From Bacteroidales bacterium (lineage in GTDB: Bacteria > Bacteroidota > Bacteroidia > Bacteroidales > JAADJA01), in the NCBI GenBank assembly GCA_020052415.1, contig JAGVPB010000091.1, positions 1 to 64,000 on the forward strand: a DNA stretch of 64,000 nt, written 5' to 3'. Shown in pieces: positions 27,508-36,469 of this stretch. A program made the position numbers and the translations under genes. Numbering within the stretch: the first letter of the stretch is position 1; the number at the start of each line of letters is the position of its first letter. The notes below the pieces were generated by a model. It was not told where the DNA came from and did no database searches. It saw only the letters and a list, made by a program, of their open reading frames with translations.

Positions 27508-28584
27508 CTAATAACGGTAAGCTATGGCATTGATATTCATACCGGCACCGACTGAGGCAAACACAATAATATCGCCATCACTGAGCTTATGGCCTTTGAA
27601 CTCTTCTCTTCTCACGAGGTCGAGCAAAGTGGGCACGGTAGCAACAGAATTATTACCGAGTTTCTGAATGCTCATCGGCATGATGTCTTCAGGAACGGAA
27701 TTAAGATTATAGAGTTTGAACAACCGGTTAACAATTTCCTGGTCCATCTTTTCATTGGCCTGGTGAATAAGTATCTTTTTCACATCCGATAGGTCAAGGC
27801 TGGCTTTTTGAAGGCAATTTTGAATTACACCGGGGACATATTTCAAAGAAAATTCATATATTTTCCGTCCGTTCATTTTCAGGTATCTGACTTTGGGATC
27901 GGAACCGATTCGGTTGGATTTGCCAAAATACAGGTAATAGGCTTCATCAAAGGTATAGGATTCAGAAGCATGGGAAAGGATTCCCCTTTTGTTTTCATCG
28001 GTGGATACCTCAAGGATAGAGGCTCCTGCTCCATCGGCATAGATCATTGAATCCCTGTCATGCGGGTCGGATACCCTTGAAAGTGTTTCTGCTCCGATTA
28101 CAAGGCATTTGTTAGCAATTCCGTTATTAATAAAAGCATTTGCATGGATCATGGCCTGTATCCAGCCAGGACAGCCAAAGACCAGGTCATAGGCCACACA
28201 TTTCGGATTGGAGATTCGTAGTTTATGTTTTACGCGTGCTGCGAGACTTGGAACCATATCGGTTTGTATGGTATCCTTGACCACATCACCGAAATCATGG
28301 GCAACAATGATATAATCCAGAGTTTCAGGGTCTGTTTTGGCATTATCAATTGCCTTTTTAGCGGCAATAATTGCAATATCAGATGCCTGCAAATCATCGC
28401 TTACATAGCGTCGTTCGGTAATTCCGGTAATGGCCTCAAATTTTTCGGATATTTCATCGTGGGAAGTATCGAAGGCTACGTTATTAAGATCGTAAAATAT
28501 ATTTGGGGCAAAATCAGGATTGGTAACAATCTCAGTCGGTATATAGCTTCCGGTTCCGGTTATTATTGTATTCAGGTAACTCAT
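27508..28584 (-). CDS. 3-oxoacyl-ACP synthase III family protein
   Basis: A 358-residue FabH-type ketosynthase of the thiolase fold. The catalytic triad is visible as C138 in VFGCPGW, H274 in IHQANEKM and N311 in LGNNSVA. Family members condense an acyl-CoA primer with malonyl-ACP; some relatives serve specialised lipids or pigments. No other fatty acid genes are adjacent, so this could be the housekeeping fabH or a paralogue. The length is about 25-30 residues above E. coli FabH, in line with many Bacteroidota homologues. The symbol is withheld because paralogues are common. Confidence 0.88.
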   Translation of the reverse strand: MSYLNTIITGTGSYIPTEIVTNPDFAPNIFYDLNNVAFDTSHDEISEKFEAITGITERRYVSDDLQASDIAIIAAKKAIDNAKTDPETLDYIIVAHDFGDVVKDTIQTDMVPSLAARVKHKLRISNPKCVAYDLVFGCPGWIQAMIHANAFINNGIANKCLVIGAETLSRVSDPHDRDSMIYADGAGASILEVSTDENKRGILSHASESYTFDEAYYLYFGKSNRIGSDPKVRYLKMNGRKIYEFSLKYVPGVIQNCLQKASLDLSDVKKILIHQANEKMDQEIVNRLFKLYNLNSVPEDIMPMSIQKLGNNSVATVPTLLDLVRREEFKGHKLSDGDIIVFASVGAGMNINAIAYRY

Positions 28585-28771
28585 TTAAATAACAGTACAT
28601 TTAATTATAATATTGAATGAACTTAAAAACTTTTACAAAGATAAAAAATCTATGTGACAGAGTTAAATTCTTTGAAATAACCATTAAAGAAGACAATAGT
28701 TTAAAAATACTCCTGAAAATTTTCTTGTAAGAACTTGTTATCAAATTGGATTTTAATTGTTAACCTATACA

Positions 28772-29710
28772 TTAATGGGCATCAATCCCATGAAGCATAT
28801 AAATCAAATGATTCATTGTCTTAAAAATTTCTTCAAGATATTCTTCAACAGCTTTCACGCTCCCGGGTAAGGTATAAACAAGAGTATCGGAAATAACGCC
28901 GGCCACTCCCCTGCTTAAAAGCGCATTTGGTTTTTCCGAACCGTATTTTATACGGATGGCTTCCATAACTCCCGGTATTTCTTTGTCGAGAAGGTCTTTT
29001 ACAACTTCAGGGGTAAAATCACGGGCGCCGATACCTGTTCCACCGGTAGTAATTACGACATCCACCCTGTCATCTTCAGCTTTTTCGAGCAATATTCTTA
29101 ATGCTTCAGGATCATCAGGTATTATGGTATGCTCAATGTCAACAGGGTATTCATTTTTCCAGAAATATTCATAAGTCAGTTCAATGATCCGGGGCCCGCT
29201 ACGGTCTTTATATTCACCCCGGCTTGCCCTGTCGCTGAGCGTAATTACATGTACTTTGAACATTTTCTTATGGTACTCAACCGTATCACCCGCCCTGATT
29301 ATTCCTTTTTTGATCACTCTGGCAAAAATGCCCTCTTTTGGCATTATGCAGTCTCCAACCTCTTTGAAAATGACACAAGAGGTTCCATGGCATTTTTTCC
29401 CGATCTGGGTAATTTCCAATTCCACATTGCCGATGATCAACCTGTCGAGAGGAGAGGTTTCAAACAGAGTCAACCCTTCGGTTGTAATATTTTCCGCGAA
29501 CTCCCCATATATAATATGGCGCTTAGCATCTTTTTCAAATTTTTCAATACTGTTAGTTCCAAGCAGGCTAACCTGACGGTGCCAATGGCCTGCATGAGCA
29601 TCGTTTTTAACTCCGAGTTCATCGAGTTCGATAAATTCGACCGGCTTTTTTATTGTGCCTTTTTTTTCGGAAATGTTTACCGATACAACTTTAAAAGTAT
29701 TACTTTGCAT
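28772..29710 (-). CDS. MOSC domain fused to Mog/MoaB-type molybdopterin adenylyltransferase
   Basis: A 312-residue two-domain protein. Residues 1-145 form a MOSC domain (GVKNDAHAGHWHRQVSLL; GKKCHGTSC; FARVIKKGIIRAGD), a fold used in sulfur or molybdenum cofactor handling. Residues 150-312 form a MogA/MoaB domain with VITLSDRASRGEYKDRSGP and the MPT-binding TTGGTGIGARDFTPEV loop, which adenylylates molybdopterin before metal insertion by MoeA. The fusion occurs in other bacteria. It ends the moeA-moaA-moaC run, separated from moaC by the truncated four-helix-bundle fragment. Confidence 0.9.
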   Translation of the reverse strand: MQSNTFKVVSVNISEKKGTIKKPVEFIELDELGVKNDAHAGHWHRQVSLLGTNSIEKFEKDAKRHIIYGEFAENITTEGLTLFETSPLDRLIIGNVELEITQIGKKCHGTSCVIFKEVGDCIMPKEGIFARVIKKGIIRAGDTVEYHKKMFKVHVITLSDRASRGEYKDRSGPRIIELTYEYFWKNEYPVDIEHTIIPDDPEALRILLEKAEDDRVDVVITTGGTGIGARDFTPEVVKDLLDKEIPGVMEAIRIKYGSEKPNALLSRGVAGVISDTLVYTLPGSVKAVEEYLEEIFKTMNHLIYMLHGIDAH

Positions 29711-29785
29711 TTGAGTTTAATTTATTAACCATTTGAATAAAGATAAAAGATAAAAGGACAAAGTAAAAAGTTCATATAAAAGCAA

Positions 29786-29959
29786 TTAATTCCTTGTTTT
29801 GGATACAATTGCTCCTAAAATTTTCTTTAACTCCAAAGATTCTCCAATTAACCATTTTAATTCCAAATCTTCAGAATATTCCTGATAAGCTGCTTTAATG
29901 ATTCTGAACCAATAATTTGATTCCCGCATTTCTCTTAGCGAGATTCTTACTTTGTTTTT
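29786..29959 (-). pseudogene. 3' remnant of a four-helix-bundle (23S rRNA intervening-sequence type) gene
   Basis: A 57-codon open frame on the minus strand whose translation (KNKVRISLREMRESNYWFRI at its start, then ELKWLIGESLELKKILGAIV) matches the C-terminal half of the S23/IVP four-helix-bundle family, notably the REMRESNYWF and final ELKKIL...IVSKT pattern. The family is normally near 115-130 residues, so the first half is missing. The frame is closed by a stop at 29962-29960 inside moaC and overlaps the moaC stop region by 13 bases. The only internal ATG (29929) would give 47 residues. It is most likely a deletion remnant. Confidence 0.7.
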
Positions 29960-30396
29960 TCAATCAATTTAATTTCACCTATTTCCATATTCTTATCAAC
30001 CGCCTTGCACATATCGTATATCGTTAGGAGTGCAATGTTTACAGCGGTCAGCGCCTCCATTTCAATCCCTGTTTTGCCTAAGCATTTAGCGAGGCTCGTT
30101 ACAACAACGCCATCATCGGTCAATTCAGCTCTCACTTCCATTTTGGTAATCTGAAGAGGATGACATAAAGGAATGAGTTCGCTTGTTTTTTTCCCACCCT
30201 GAATTCCCGCGATTTCTGCAACCGTAAGTACATCACCTTTCTGTATCTCGTTTTCACGGATAAGTTGGATCGTTTCCGGATTCAGCTTAATTTTTCCTTC
30301 GGCCCTGGCAATCCGAATCTGATCAGGTTTTTCTCCCACGTCAACCATATTGGCTTTTCCTTTATCATCTATATGTGAAAACTTTTCCATCATCAT
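29947..30396 (-). CDS. moaC: Cyclic pyranopterin monophosphate synthase
   Basis: A 149-residue enzyme converting the MoaA product into cyclic pyranopterin monophosphate. Family motifs are FSHIDDKGKANMVDVGEKP at the N-terminus, IPLCHPLQITKMEV in the active site, and a C-terminal TGIEMEALTAVNIALLTIYDMCKAVDK segment. The start has three successive Met codons (MMMEKF); the exact one is uncertain by two residues. It lies between moaA and the MOSC-Mog gene, and its stop overlaps a remnant of another gene. Confidence 0.96.
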   Translation of the reverse strand: MMMEKFSHIDDKGKANMVDVGEKPDQIRIARAEGKIKLNPETIQLIRENEIQKGDVLTVAEIAGIQGGKKTSELIPLCHPLQITKMEVRAELTDDGVVVTSLAKCLGKTGIEMEALTAVNIALLTIYDMCKAVDKNMEIGEIKLIEKTK

Positions 30397-30643
30397 TTTT
30401 CTTTAAAAGTTTTAGAGACTGTTTTGAAATAATTTAAAATCTGATTTTGAACGTTTTACTTTTTGTGAGATTTTTGTGTTTTGGTGTTTTCGTGGCTAAA
30501 TATTCCTGCCACAAAAACACTAAAACACCAAGTTACACGAAAATCCGATTTTTTAATAAGTTTCTTGCAAAAAAATTTTATTTGAACTCAAAACAGCCTC
30601 TTACAGTCTATCATAAATCATAAATCTAATATCATAAATCACT
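30397..30643. other. moaA-moaC spacer with an imperfect palindrome
   Basis: A gap of about 250 nt inside the molybdenum cofactor run. TTGGTGTTTTCGTGGC (30481-30496) is mirrored by GCCAC, A-rich sequence and AAAACACCAA (30508-30530), forming an imperfect hairpin with a loop of about 11 nt. It resembles dispersed GGTGTTTTCGTGGC-type intergenic repeats rather than a terminator, since no T-run follows on either side at the right place. No coding frame is seen. Confidence 0.45.
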
Positions 30644-31450
30644 TCACCCTCCAATATTGCTGAACGAATTTACTGTATTTTCCGTTCCTGATGCCGGTTT
30701 TATTCCAACTGCCCTCATGATTGCATTTTCAATCCCGAGTTCCCTTACATCATATTCAATATTGCTGAACAGGCAGGGTTTGATTTTCCCGTTTGCCGTG
30801 AGCCTTAACCGGTTGCAGGATTTACAATTCCCGCCATCGCCACCGATAACTTTTGAAAACACACCGGATACCAAATCCATCTCCTTTATAAACCGGACTT
30901 TTAGGTTATGCTTTTGACAAAAAGCCTCTACCTCCTGAGCATCACTTTCGAGCGGTGAATCCTTTATTACACAATTGATCTTAACAGGAGCCAGGCCGGC
31001 CTTTAGTGCCGCGCTTATCCCTTCAAAAACATCCTGAATATCCCCGACCCTGGTTATTTTTTTGTAATGTTCAGAGTTCATCGTATCAAGGCTGATATTG
31101 ACCCGGTTTAAACCGGCATCTTTTAATGGTAAAGCAAACTGGTCAAGTAAGGTACCATTTGTCGTCATTGATAAATCTTTGATTCCCGGGATTTGCGATA
31201 TCATTTTCACAAGGTCAACTATTCCCTTACGCACAAGTGGCTCCCCGCCGGTGATCCTTACTTTATCAATACCCAATCCCACAGCAATTACAACGATTTC
31301 CCTGATTTCTTCAAAAGTCAGTATATCCGAATGATTTAGCAATTTAACTCCGCAATCGGGCATACAATAAACACAACGCAAATTACAACGGTCGGTAACT
31401 GATATCCTGAGGTAATTTATTTTTCTTCTAAATCTGTCTAACATGAACAA
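30644..31450 (-). CDS. moaA: GTP 3',8-cyclase, compact form
   Basis: Radical SAM enzyme starting molybdopterin synthesis. The SAM cluster is C22-C26-C29 (RCNLRCVYC). The C-terminal cluster is C209-C212-C226 (GNCKSCNRLR... KPCLF), and the protein ends in the essential GG (SNIGG). It is 268 residues against about 320-340 for standard MoaA: the segment between VRFIKEMDL and the second cluster is shortened by about 50 residues, with all six cysteines kept. It overlaps the end of moeA by 23 bases, so the two are translationally linked. Confidence 0.92.
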   Translation of the reverse strand: MFMLDRFRRKINYLRISVTDRCNLRCVYCMPDCGVKLLNHSDILTFEEIREIVVIAVGLGIDKVRITGGEPLVRKGIVDLVKMISQIPGIKDLSMTTNGTLLDQFALPLKDAGLNRVNISLDTMNSEHYKKITRVGDIQDVFEGISAALKAGLAPVKINCVIKDSPLESDAQEVEAFCQKHNLKVRFIKEMDLVSGVFSKVIGGDGGNCKSCNRLRLTANGKIKPCLFSNIEYDVRELGIENAIMRAVGIKPASGTENTVNSFSNIGG

Positions 31451-32603
31451 GTTCTCCTTTTCTTAAAGTGGTTTGTCCAACCGGAACCGCAATAAGCCCA
31501 TCAGCTTCTGTTAAAGCATTAAGGTGAGCTGATCCGTGATATTCTAGTGGTAACACTTCGCCTTTATTATCAATCTTTACCGGAAGCCATGACAACCGGT
31601 CGGATCGCTTTCGGCTGTAATCATTTCCCATCGGCAAAACGATATTGAGAGGATGATAATTGTATCCTGATAATTTGTAGATCAATGGTTTTACGAGTAA
31701 TTCAAACTGGACAAAGGAGGAGACCGGGTTACCGGGCAGGCCAAAAATGTACTGCTCTCCTTTCACTCCAAATATCGTAGGCCGTCCAGGCTGAACGGCA
31801 ACACTACTGAACTTAATTTCGACACCAAGTTCGGAAAGAACCTTTGGAACATAGTCGAAATCACCCATTGAAACGCCGCCGGTCAATAATACTATATCGC
31901 CTGTTGCAAAAGCCGATTCAATCATTCTTCTAGTGGAAACCTCATTATCAGGAACGATTCCTGCATAATCAACCCGGACTCCTACATTTTCAGCCTGGGC
32001 AACCAACTGGTAAGCATTGCTGTTCCTAATCTGAGATAAGCCGGGTTTTATGTCAGGTTCAACAAGTTCATCACCCGTTGAAATAATTGAAACAACAACT
32101 TTTTTACTAACAAGCGGTTTTACGGCGCCGGATGTGGCAAGAAGGGCAATATGTTGTGGTTTGATCAAAGTTCCTTTTTCCAGAAGGATAGTATTCACGC
32201 GGATATCCTCACCTTTATAGCAAATGTTGTTTCTTACTTTTTCCCTGGCATACCTGATTTTGCTTTTGTCAAATTCTTCCACATCCTCCACCATGATTAT
32301 TGTATCTGCACCTGAAGGAACGGGTGCTCCAGTCATAATTTTTGAACATTGATTTTTGCCGATCTTTTTCACAGGCATTTTACCGGCAGGAATTATTTCA
32401 ATAACATCGAGTAAATTGGCGATATCTTCCTTTCGGCAGGCGTAGCCATCCACAGCCGACTTATCGAATGGCGGCATTTCAATGTCGGAAATAATATCTT
32501 CGGCGAGGATACGGTTGAGAGATTCTATAAAATTTATCCTTTCGGTTCCCACTTTTTGAGCTGATTGCTCAACTATTTCCAATGCTTCTTTGAATTGAAT
32601 CAT
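31428..32603 (-). CDS. moeA: Molybdopterin molybdenumtransferase
   Basis: A 391-residue enzyme inserting molybdate into adenylylated molybdopterin. Conserved pieces are PPFDKSAVDGYA near residue 45, KIMTGAPVPSGADTIIMVED near 90, ISTGDELVEP near 175, LLTGGVSMGDFDYVP near 245 and GLPGNPVSSFV near 290. It is the first gene of the minus-strand Moco run and overlaps moaA by 23 bases. The divergent ECF sigma factor gene begins about 140 nt away. Genes for MPT synthase (moaD, moaE) are not in the window. Confidence 0.96.
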   Translation of the reverse strand: MIQFKEALEIVEQSAQKVGTERINFIESLNRILAEDIISDIEMPPFDKSAVDGYACRKEDIANLLDVIEIIPAGKMPVKKIGKNQCSKIMTGAPVPSGADTIIMVEDVEEFDKSKIRYAREKVRNNICYKGEDIRVNTILLEKGTLIKPQHIALLATSGAVKPLVSKKVVVSIISTGDELVEPDIKPGLSQIRNSNAYQLVAQAENVGVRVDYAGIVPDNEVSTRRMIESAFATGDIVLLTGGVSMGDFDYVPKVLSELGVEIKFSSVAVQPGRPTIFGVKGEQYIFGLPGNPVSSFVQFELLVKPLIYKLSGYNYHPLNIVLPMGNDYSRKRSDRLSWLPVKIDNKGEVLPLEYHGSAHLNALTEADGLIAVPVGQTTLRKGELVHVRQI

Positions 32604-32645
32604 CCATTTTTATTAACAAGCGGCAAAGGTATAGATAAATACAAA

Positions 32646-32678
32646 TTTGGTTTCTTTTATTAATATTTTTATAGTTTG
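32646..32678 (+). promoter_or_regulatory. Candidate promoter of the ECF sigma operon
   Basis: TTTG (32646-32649) is followed after 20 nt by TATAGTTTG (32670-32678), one base off the TAnnTTTG consensus because it has three bases between TA and TTTG. The spacing and the distance to the ATG at 32742 suit a Bacteroidota housekeeping promoter. Confidence 0.4.
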
Positions 32679-32741
32679 TTATAGGATTATATTTTTCAGA
32701 CAACCGATTGATAGAAAATTTCGTCACCCGGATATAGGGAA

Positions 32742-33305
32742 ATGTACAAGAATCAGGAGGATATCATCAGGGATTGCGCTAAGGGAAAGCATAAAGCTCA
32801 AAAAATGCTTTATGAAAAATATTACCGTAAGATGCTGGGAATCTGTCAGCGATACTGTTCTTCAAATGATGAAGCCGAAGATGTAATGCTTACCGGATTC
32901 ATGAATATTTTTACTAAAATCAAAACGTACAGAGGTTCCGGTTCCTTTGAGGGATGGATGAAAAAAACAATGGTAAATGCAGCTGTAGATAATTTCAGAA
33001 AACAAAAAAAACACAAGGATATTTTCAACATTGCCGATTATCAGGAGGAGCTAACTTCGGATATCAGTGTACCACATAATATCGAAAAGGAAGATATACT
33101 GAATATGTTAAGGAATCTGCCTCCAGGTTACAAGATCGTCTTTAATTTATACGCCATCGAAGGATATAACCACCAGGAAATTGCGAAAATGTTAGGTGTT
33201 TCGGTAAATACATCTAAGACTCAATTATTTAAGGCAAGAAAAATATTAAAGGAGTTAATTATCAAATGGAACAACGGAGTTATAGCAACTGTTAAAAATG
33301 AGTGA
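32742..33305 (+). CDS. ECF-type RNA polymerase sigma factor
   Basis: A 187-residue sigma-70 family factor. Region 2 lies near 20-90 (KMLYEKYYRKMLGICQRYC, DEAEDVMLTGFMNIF, FEGWMKKTMVNAAVDNFRK) and region 4 near 120-178 (LPPGYKIVFNLYAIEGYNHQEIAKMLG, VSVNTSKTQLFKARKIL). Region 3 is absent, as in ECF factors. Its stop overlaps the next gene by eight bases; the product of that gene starts with a short cytoplasmic segment and a membrane helix and is the likely anti-sigma partner. The factor probably controls envelope or T9SS cargo genes, including those downstream, but this is inference. Confidence 0.93.
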   Translation: MYKNQEDIIRDCAKGKHKAQKMLYEKYYRKMLGICQRYCSSNDEAEDVMLTGFMNIFTKIKTYRGSGSFEGWMKKTMVNAAVDNFRKQKKHKDIFNIADYQEELTSDISVPHNIEKEDILNMLRNLPPGYKIVFNLYAIEGYNHQEIAKMLGVSVNTSKTQLFKARKILKELIIKWNNGVIATVKNE

Positions 33306-34650
33306 CAATTTGAAACATATTGATGAATTTTTCAAAGAGCAATTGAAAGATATCAGCTCTGAAACTACAAAGGTTAGCTGGATAATTCTTTATCGAAGGC
33401 TTTTCTGGAAAAAATGGGGTCTATTGTTCAGCATCACAATCGTTTCAATATTAACTCTGACCGGAATATTTTTGATAAATGGATCAGAAAATTCAAAAGA
33501 GAATATTTTAAGAAATGATCAAATAGAAGAAACTCATGATTCAGATGATTCAATAAAAATATCGGATTCCGGTAGCCTGAATTTTACAAACATTCCACGT
33601 GAAAGATTGAATATTTACACTGACACGAACAGTATCGGACAAAAATTGCTTACGTCAAAGGATTCGGAAACTCATGAAGAGCTTCCAACGCAAGAAGCCA
33701 CTCCGGTAAACAGGACTGATTTAATTTTCAAGTCTGTGGAGGAATTCACTTTATATGAAAATTTTGCTTTCACACTTACCTATATGAATTCCATTCCATC
33801 GAAGGGTTTTATTATGAACGATCAGCTTTATAGGAAAACAATCCCGGCAGAAGAGTTATCAAATGTCGTACATGATTCAATACCTTCAAAACCACCGGGG
33901 ACCATCATAAATAAAAATATTTCTCTTGGCATCTACATGTCGCCCTCCTATATTGATAGGACTTTGCAAAGTGTAAGACCTCAAAATGGTTATATTAATT
34001 TGCGCAATGGCAGCGAGAATGAAATTCTGGGTACCGGATTGGGTGCTGAAATAAAATTTACTTTTAATAAAGTTTTTTTCCAAACCGGTATTGAATATGC
34101 CATATATGGAGAGAATGCAAAATATAATTTCACTACCCAAAATGTTGACTTTGAGAATAGCTATTATGATTATGATACAACCTGGGTATGGGTCTATGAT
34201 CCCCCGTTTTATGGCGAACCTCATGTTTCTGCAATTGATTCCTCATGGATACCTGCGTTTGAAAAAATAACCATGACATCTTGGGTAAAAAATCGTTACC
34301 ACTATATTGAAATACCCTTACTTATTGGAATTAGTGCTGATTTCAAAAAGTTCAACTTAGAAGCCGGAACTGGAATTTCAGTGGGCTGTTTAATATCGTG
34401 CAAGGGCTATTTACCGGATTTTGAAACAAATTCACTGATTGATTTGAATGCTTCTGCAAACTTTCTTGAAAAGATATCTTTCAATTATATCCTCAATGCT
34501 GGGATCGATTACAAGCTGAATGAAAAATGGAGTATTATTCTGAAACCGAATTACAAACGAAATTTAACATCAGTGTTTGATAAAACTAACGGAATTACAC
34601 AAAAATATTCTACATTTGGAGTCATAACTGGAATTAGGATAAAATTTTAG
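33298..34650 (+). CDS. Putative trans-envelope anti-sigma protein with an outer-membrane barrel
   Basis: A 450-residue protein. Residues 1-38 are hydrophilic and probably cytoplasmic; 41-61 form one membrane helix; about 62-200 is a Ser/Glu/Asp-rich periplasmic stretch. From about 205 to the C-terminus, alternating strands (SLGIYMSPSYI; GLGAEIKFTF; FFQTGIEYAIYG; YHYIEIPLLIGI; and a last strand ending IRIKF) read as a PorT-like outer-membrane barrel with a terminal Phe. The eight-base overlap with the sigma gene suggests it sequesters that factor. A single chain would link cytoplasm, periplasm and outer membrane. No standard anti-sigma domain is recognised, so the role is inferred. Confidence 0.65.
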   Translation: MSDNLKHIDEFFKEQLKDISSETTKVSWIILYRRLFWKKWGLLFSITIVSILTLTGIFLINGSENSKENILRNDQIEETHDSDDSIKISDSGSLNFTNIPRERLNIYTDTNSIGQKLLTSKDSETHEELPTQEATPVNRTDLIFKSVEEFTLYENFAFTLTYMNSIPSKGFIMNDQLYRKTIPAEELSNVVHDSIPSKPPGTIINKNISLGIYMSPSYIDRTLQSVRPQNGYINLRNGSENEILGTGLGAEIKFTFNKVFFQTGIEYAIYGENAKYNFTTQNVDFENSYYDYDTTWVWVYDPPFYGEPHVSAIDSSWIPAFEKITMTSWVKNRYHYIEIPLLIGISADFKKFNLEAGTGISVGCLISCKGYLPDFETNSLIDLNASANFLEKISFNYILNAGIDYKLNEKWSIILKPNYKRNLTSVFDKTNGITQKYSTFGVITGIRIKF

Positions 34651-34654
34651 AGCG

Positions 34655-36469
34655 TTGAAATCCTTTGCCTTTATATTGATCCCTTTGTTTATCTTTATTT
34701 CAACCCTTGCAATTTCACAAAAACAGGCAAACATCTGGTATTTTGGCGAGAATGCCGGGCTCGATTTTACTTACCAAAATCCTGAAGTGATTACTAATAG
34801 TAATATGATAGCAGAAGCGGGCTGCTCGTCAATTTCAGATTCACTCGGTAATCTACTTTTTTATACTAATGGAAATAAAATATGGAACAGATTGCATCAG
34901 GTGATGCCGAATGGTGACAGCATTAAAGGCACTTACGGTATAAATCAGAATTGCATAATTATTCCAATGCCAAATTATGACTCCCTCTATTACCTTTTCT
35001 CAATTGATTCTACTGGTTTTTATTATTCTTTAATAAACATAAGACTTGATAACGGATTTGGAGATGTTCCCATTAAGAATTCGAAAATCAGCGAAGCAGT
35101 AACTGATAAAATTACAGCTTGTCAGCATTGCAACTCAACTGATACGTGGGTAATTGCACATTTAAAGGAATCCTCTACATTTCGCTCCTGCTTAATTACA
35201 GAAAATGGGATTAGCCATGATCCGGTTTTCAGTACATGCGGAAATTCCATCCTTGCCGAACTTGGATATATGAAAGTTTCGCCATCAGGAGACAAACTGG
35301 TTCTTCCGATAAATTCATATTCGACCTTATTTGAGGTTTTTAACTTTGATAATTTGACAGGTATTGTTTCCAATCCCATCCTAATACCCAAATCAGACCT
35401 CAGTTACATCTATGGTGCAGAGTTCTCAGCAGATAGTAAAGTACTGTATATTTCGACCGGTGGGGAACATTTTCGCCTTATTCAATATGATCTTTCGAAG
35501 GATATTCAAACAGAGTTCATTAATTCATCTGTTATAATTGCAAATGGTAACCAGTATGCACTTCAATTGGCAACAGATGGAAAAATTTATGTTGCACAGG
35601 TTAATGAACCTTACCTTGGAGTAATTAACCATCCATCAATTTTAGGTGAAACCTGCATTTTCGAAAATAATGCTATTTATTTAAATGGCAACAATTGCAA
35701 GATGGGACTGCCAAATTTCAATCAAAGTTACTTTAACAAACCTGCAATTTCATGCACAAACGCCTGTGCTGGGAAACCCACCAATTTTAGTTTTGATTAC
35801 AATTCAAATATTGATTCTGTAAAATGGGTTTTTGGAAACGATCAATCCTCGGTAACCGAAATCTACCCGTATATTGTAGATTGTAATTATAACGAACCCG
35901 GTTCGTATGATATTGGAATGTATTACTACCACTGCGGTATAACCGATTCGATTATCCAGTTTGTTACGATCTATGAACCTCCGTGGATTGATTTGGGTAA
36001 TGACACAACTATTTTTACCGGTAACACTGTTACACTCGATGCCGGAGAAGACATGAGCCAATATTTATGGAACAATGGCAGCGAATCTCAGTATTTGACG
36101 ACTTCCTCCGAAGGAATTTATTTTGCAGAAGTAACTAAAAATAATTGTAAATCAAGCGACACGATTTACATACAAGTAATTTCGACTATCGTAGCCTTAC
36201 CGAATGCTTTTAGCCCAAATGCAGACAATTTAAACGATGTTTTCAAGGCAATACGTGCAGGTAAATTAAATGATTTTCAATTTGCTGTTTTTAACCGTTA
36301 CGGGGAACGCATATTTTACTCAACCGACATTGAAAAAGGATGGGATGGTAAATTTAAAGGATTGGATTGCCCAATGGAAAGCTATGTCTGGGAAATTTCA
36401 TATAGCATACCAGAACTGGGAGAACCAATCATAAAGAAGCTAAGTGGAGTTGTTCATTTACTCCGATAA
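34655..36469 (+). CDS. T9SS type B sorting-domain surface protein
   Basis: A 604-residue secreted protein. The frame starts at TTG (34655); a signal peptide immediately follows (KSFAFILIPLFIFISTLAIS), supporting the unusual start, and no in-frame ATG precedes the mature region. Residues 25-360 contain repeated short blades (NIWYFGENAGLDF..., GNLLFYTNGNKIWN..., SPSGDKLVLPI..., FSADSKVLYIST), reading as a beta-propeller. A PKD-like segment follows, and the C-terminal 90 residues are the gliding motility-associated type B domain (LPNAFSPNADNLNDVFK... RYGERIFYS... WDGKFKG). It starts four bases after the barrel gene stop. Confidence 0.85.
   Translation: MKSFAFILIPLFIFISTLAISQKQANIWYFGENAGLDFTYQNPEVITNSNMIAEAGCSSISDSLGNLLFYTNGNKIWNRLHQVMPNGDSIKGTYGINQNCIIIPMPNYDSLYYLFSIDSTGFYYSLINIRLDNGFGDVPIKNSKISEAVTDKITACQHCNSTDTWVIAHLKESSTFRSCLITENGISHDPVFSTCGNSILAELGYMKVSPSGDKLVLPINSYSTLFEVFNFDNLTGIVSNPILIPKSDLSYIYGAEFSADSKVLYISTGGEHFRLIQYDLSKDIQTEFINSSVIIANGNQYALQLATDGKIYVAQVNEPYLGVINHPSILGETCIFENNAIYLNGNNCKMGLPNFNQSYFNKPAISCTNACAGKPTNFSFDYNSNIDSVKWVFGNDQSSVTEIYPYIVDCNYNEPGSYDIGMYYYHCGITDSIIQFVTIYEPPWIDLGNDTTIFTGNTVTLDAGEDMSQYLWNNGSESQYLTTSSEGIYFAEVTKNNCKSSDTIYIQVISTIVALPNAFSPNADNLNDVFKAIRAGKLNDFQFAVFNRYGERIFYSTDIEKGWDGKFKGLDCPMESYVWEISYSIPELGEPIIKKLSGVVHLLR

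Noticed and set aside
29129-29728. 199-codon frame antisense to the MOSC-Mog gene
   Set aside because: It overlaps a gene with clear domain motifs on the opposite strand; composition is that of a shadow frame.
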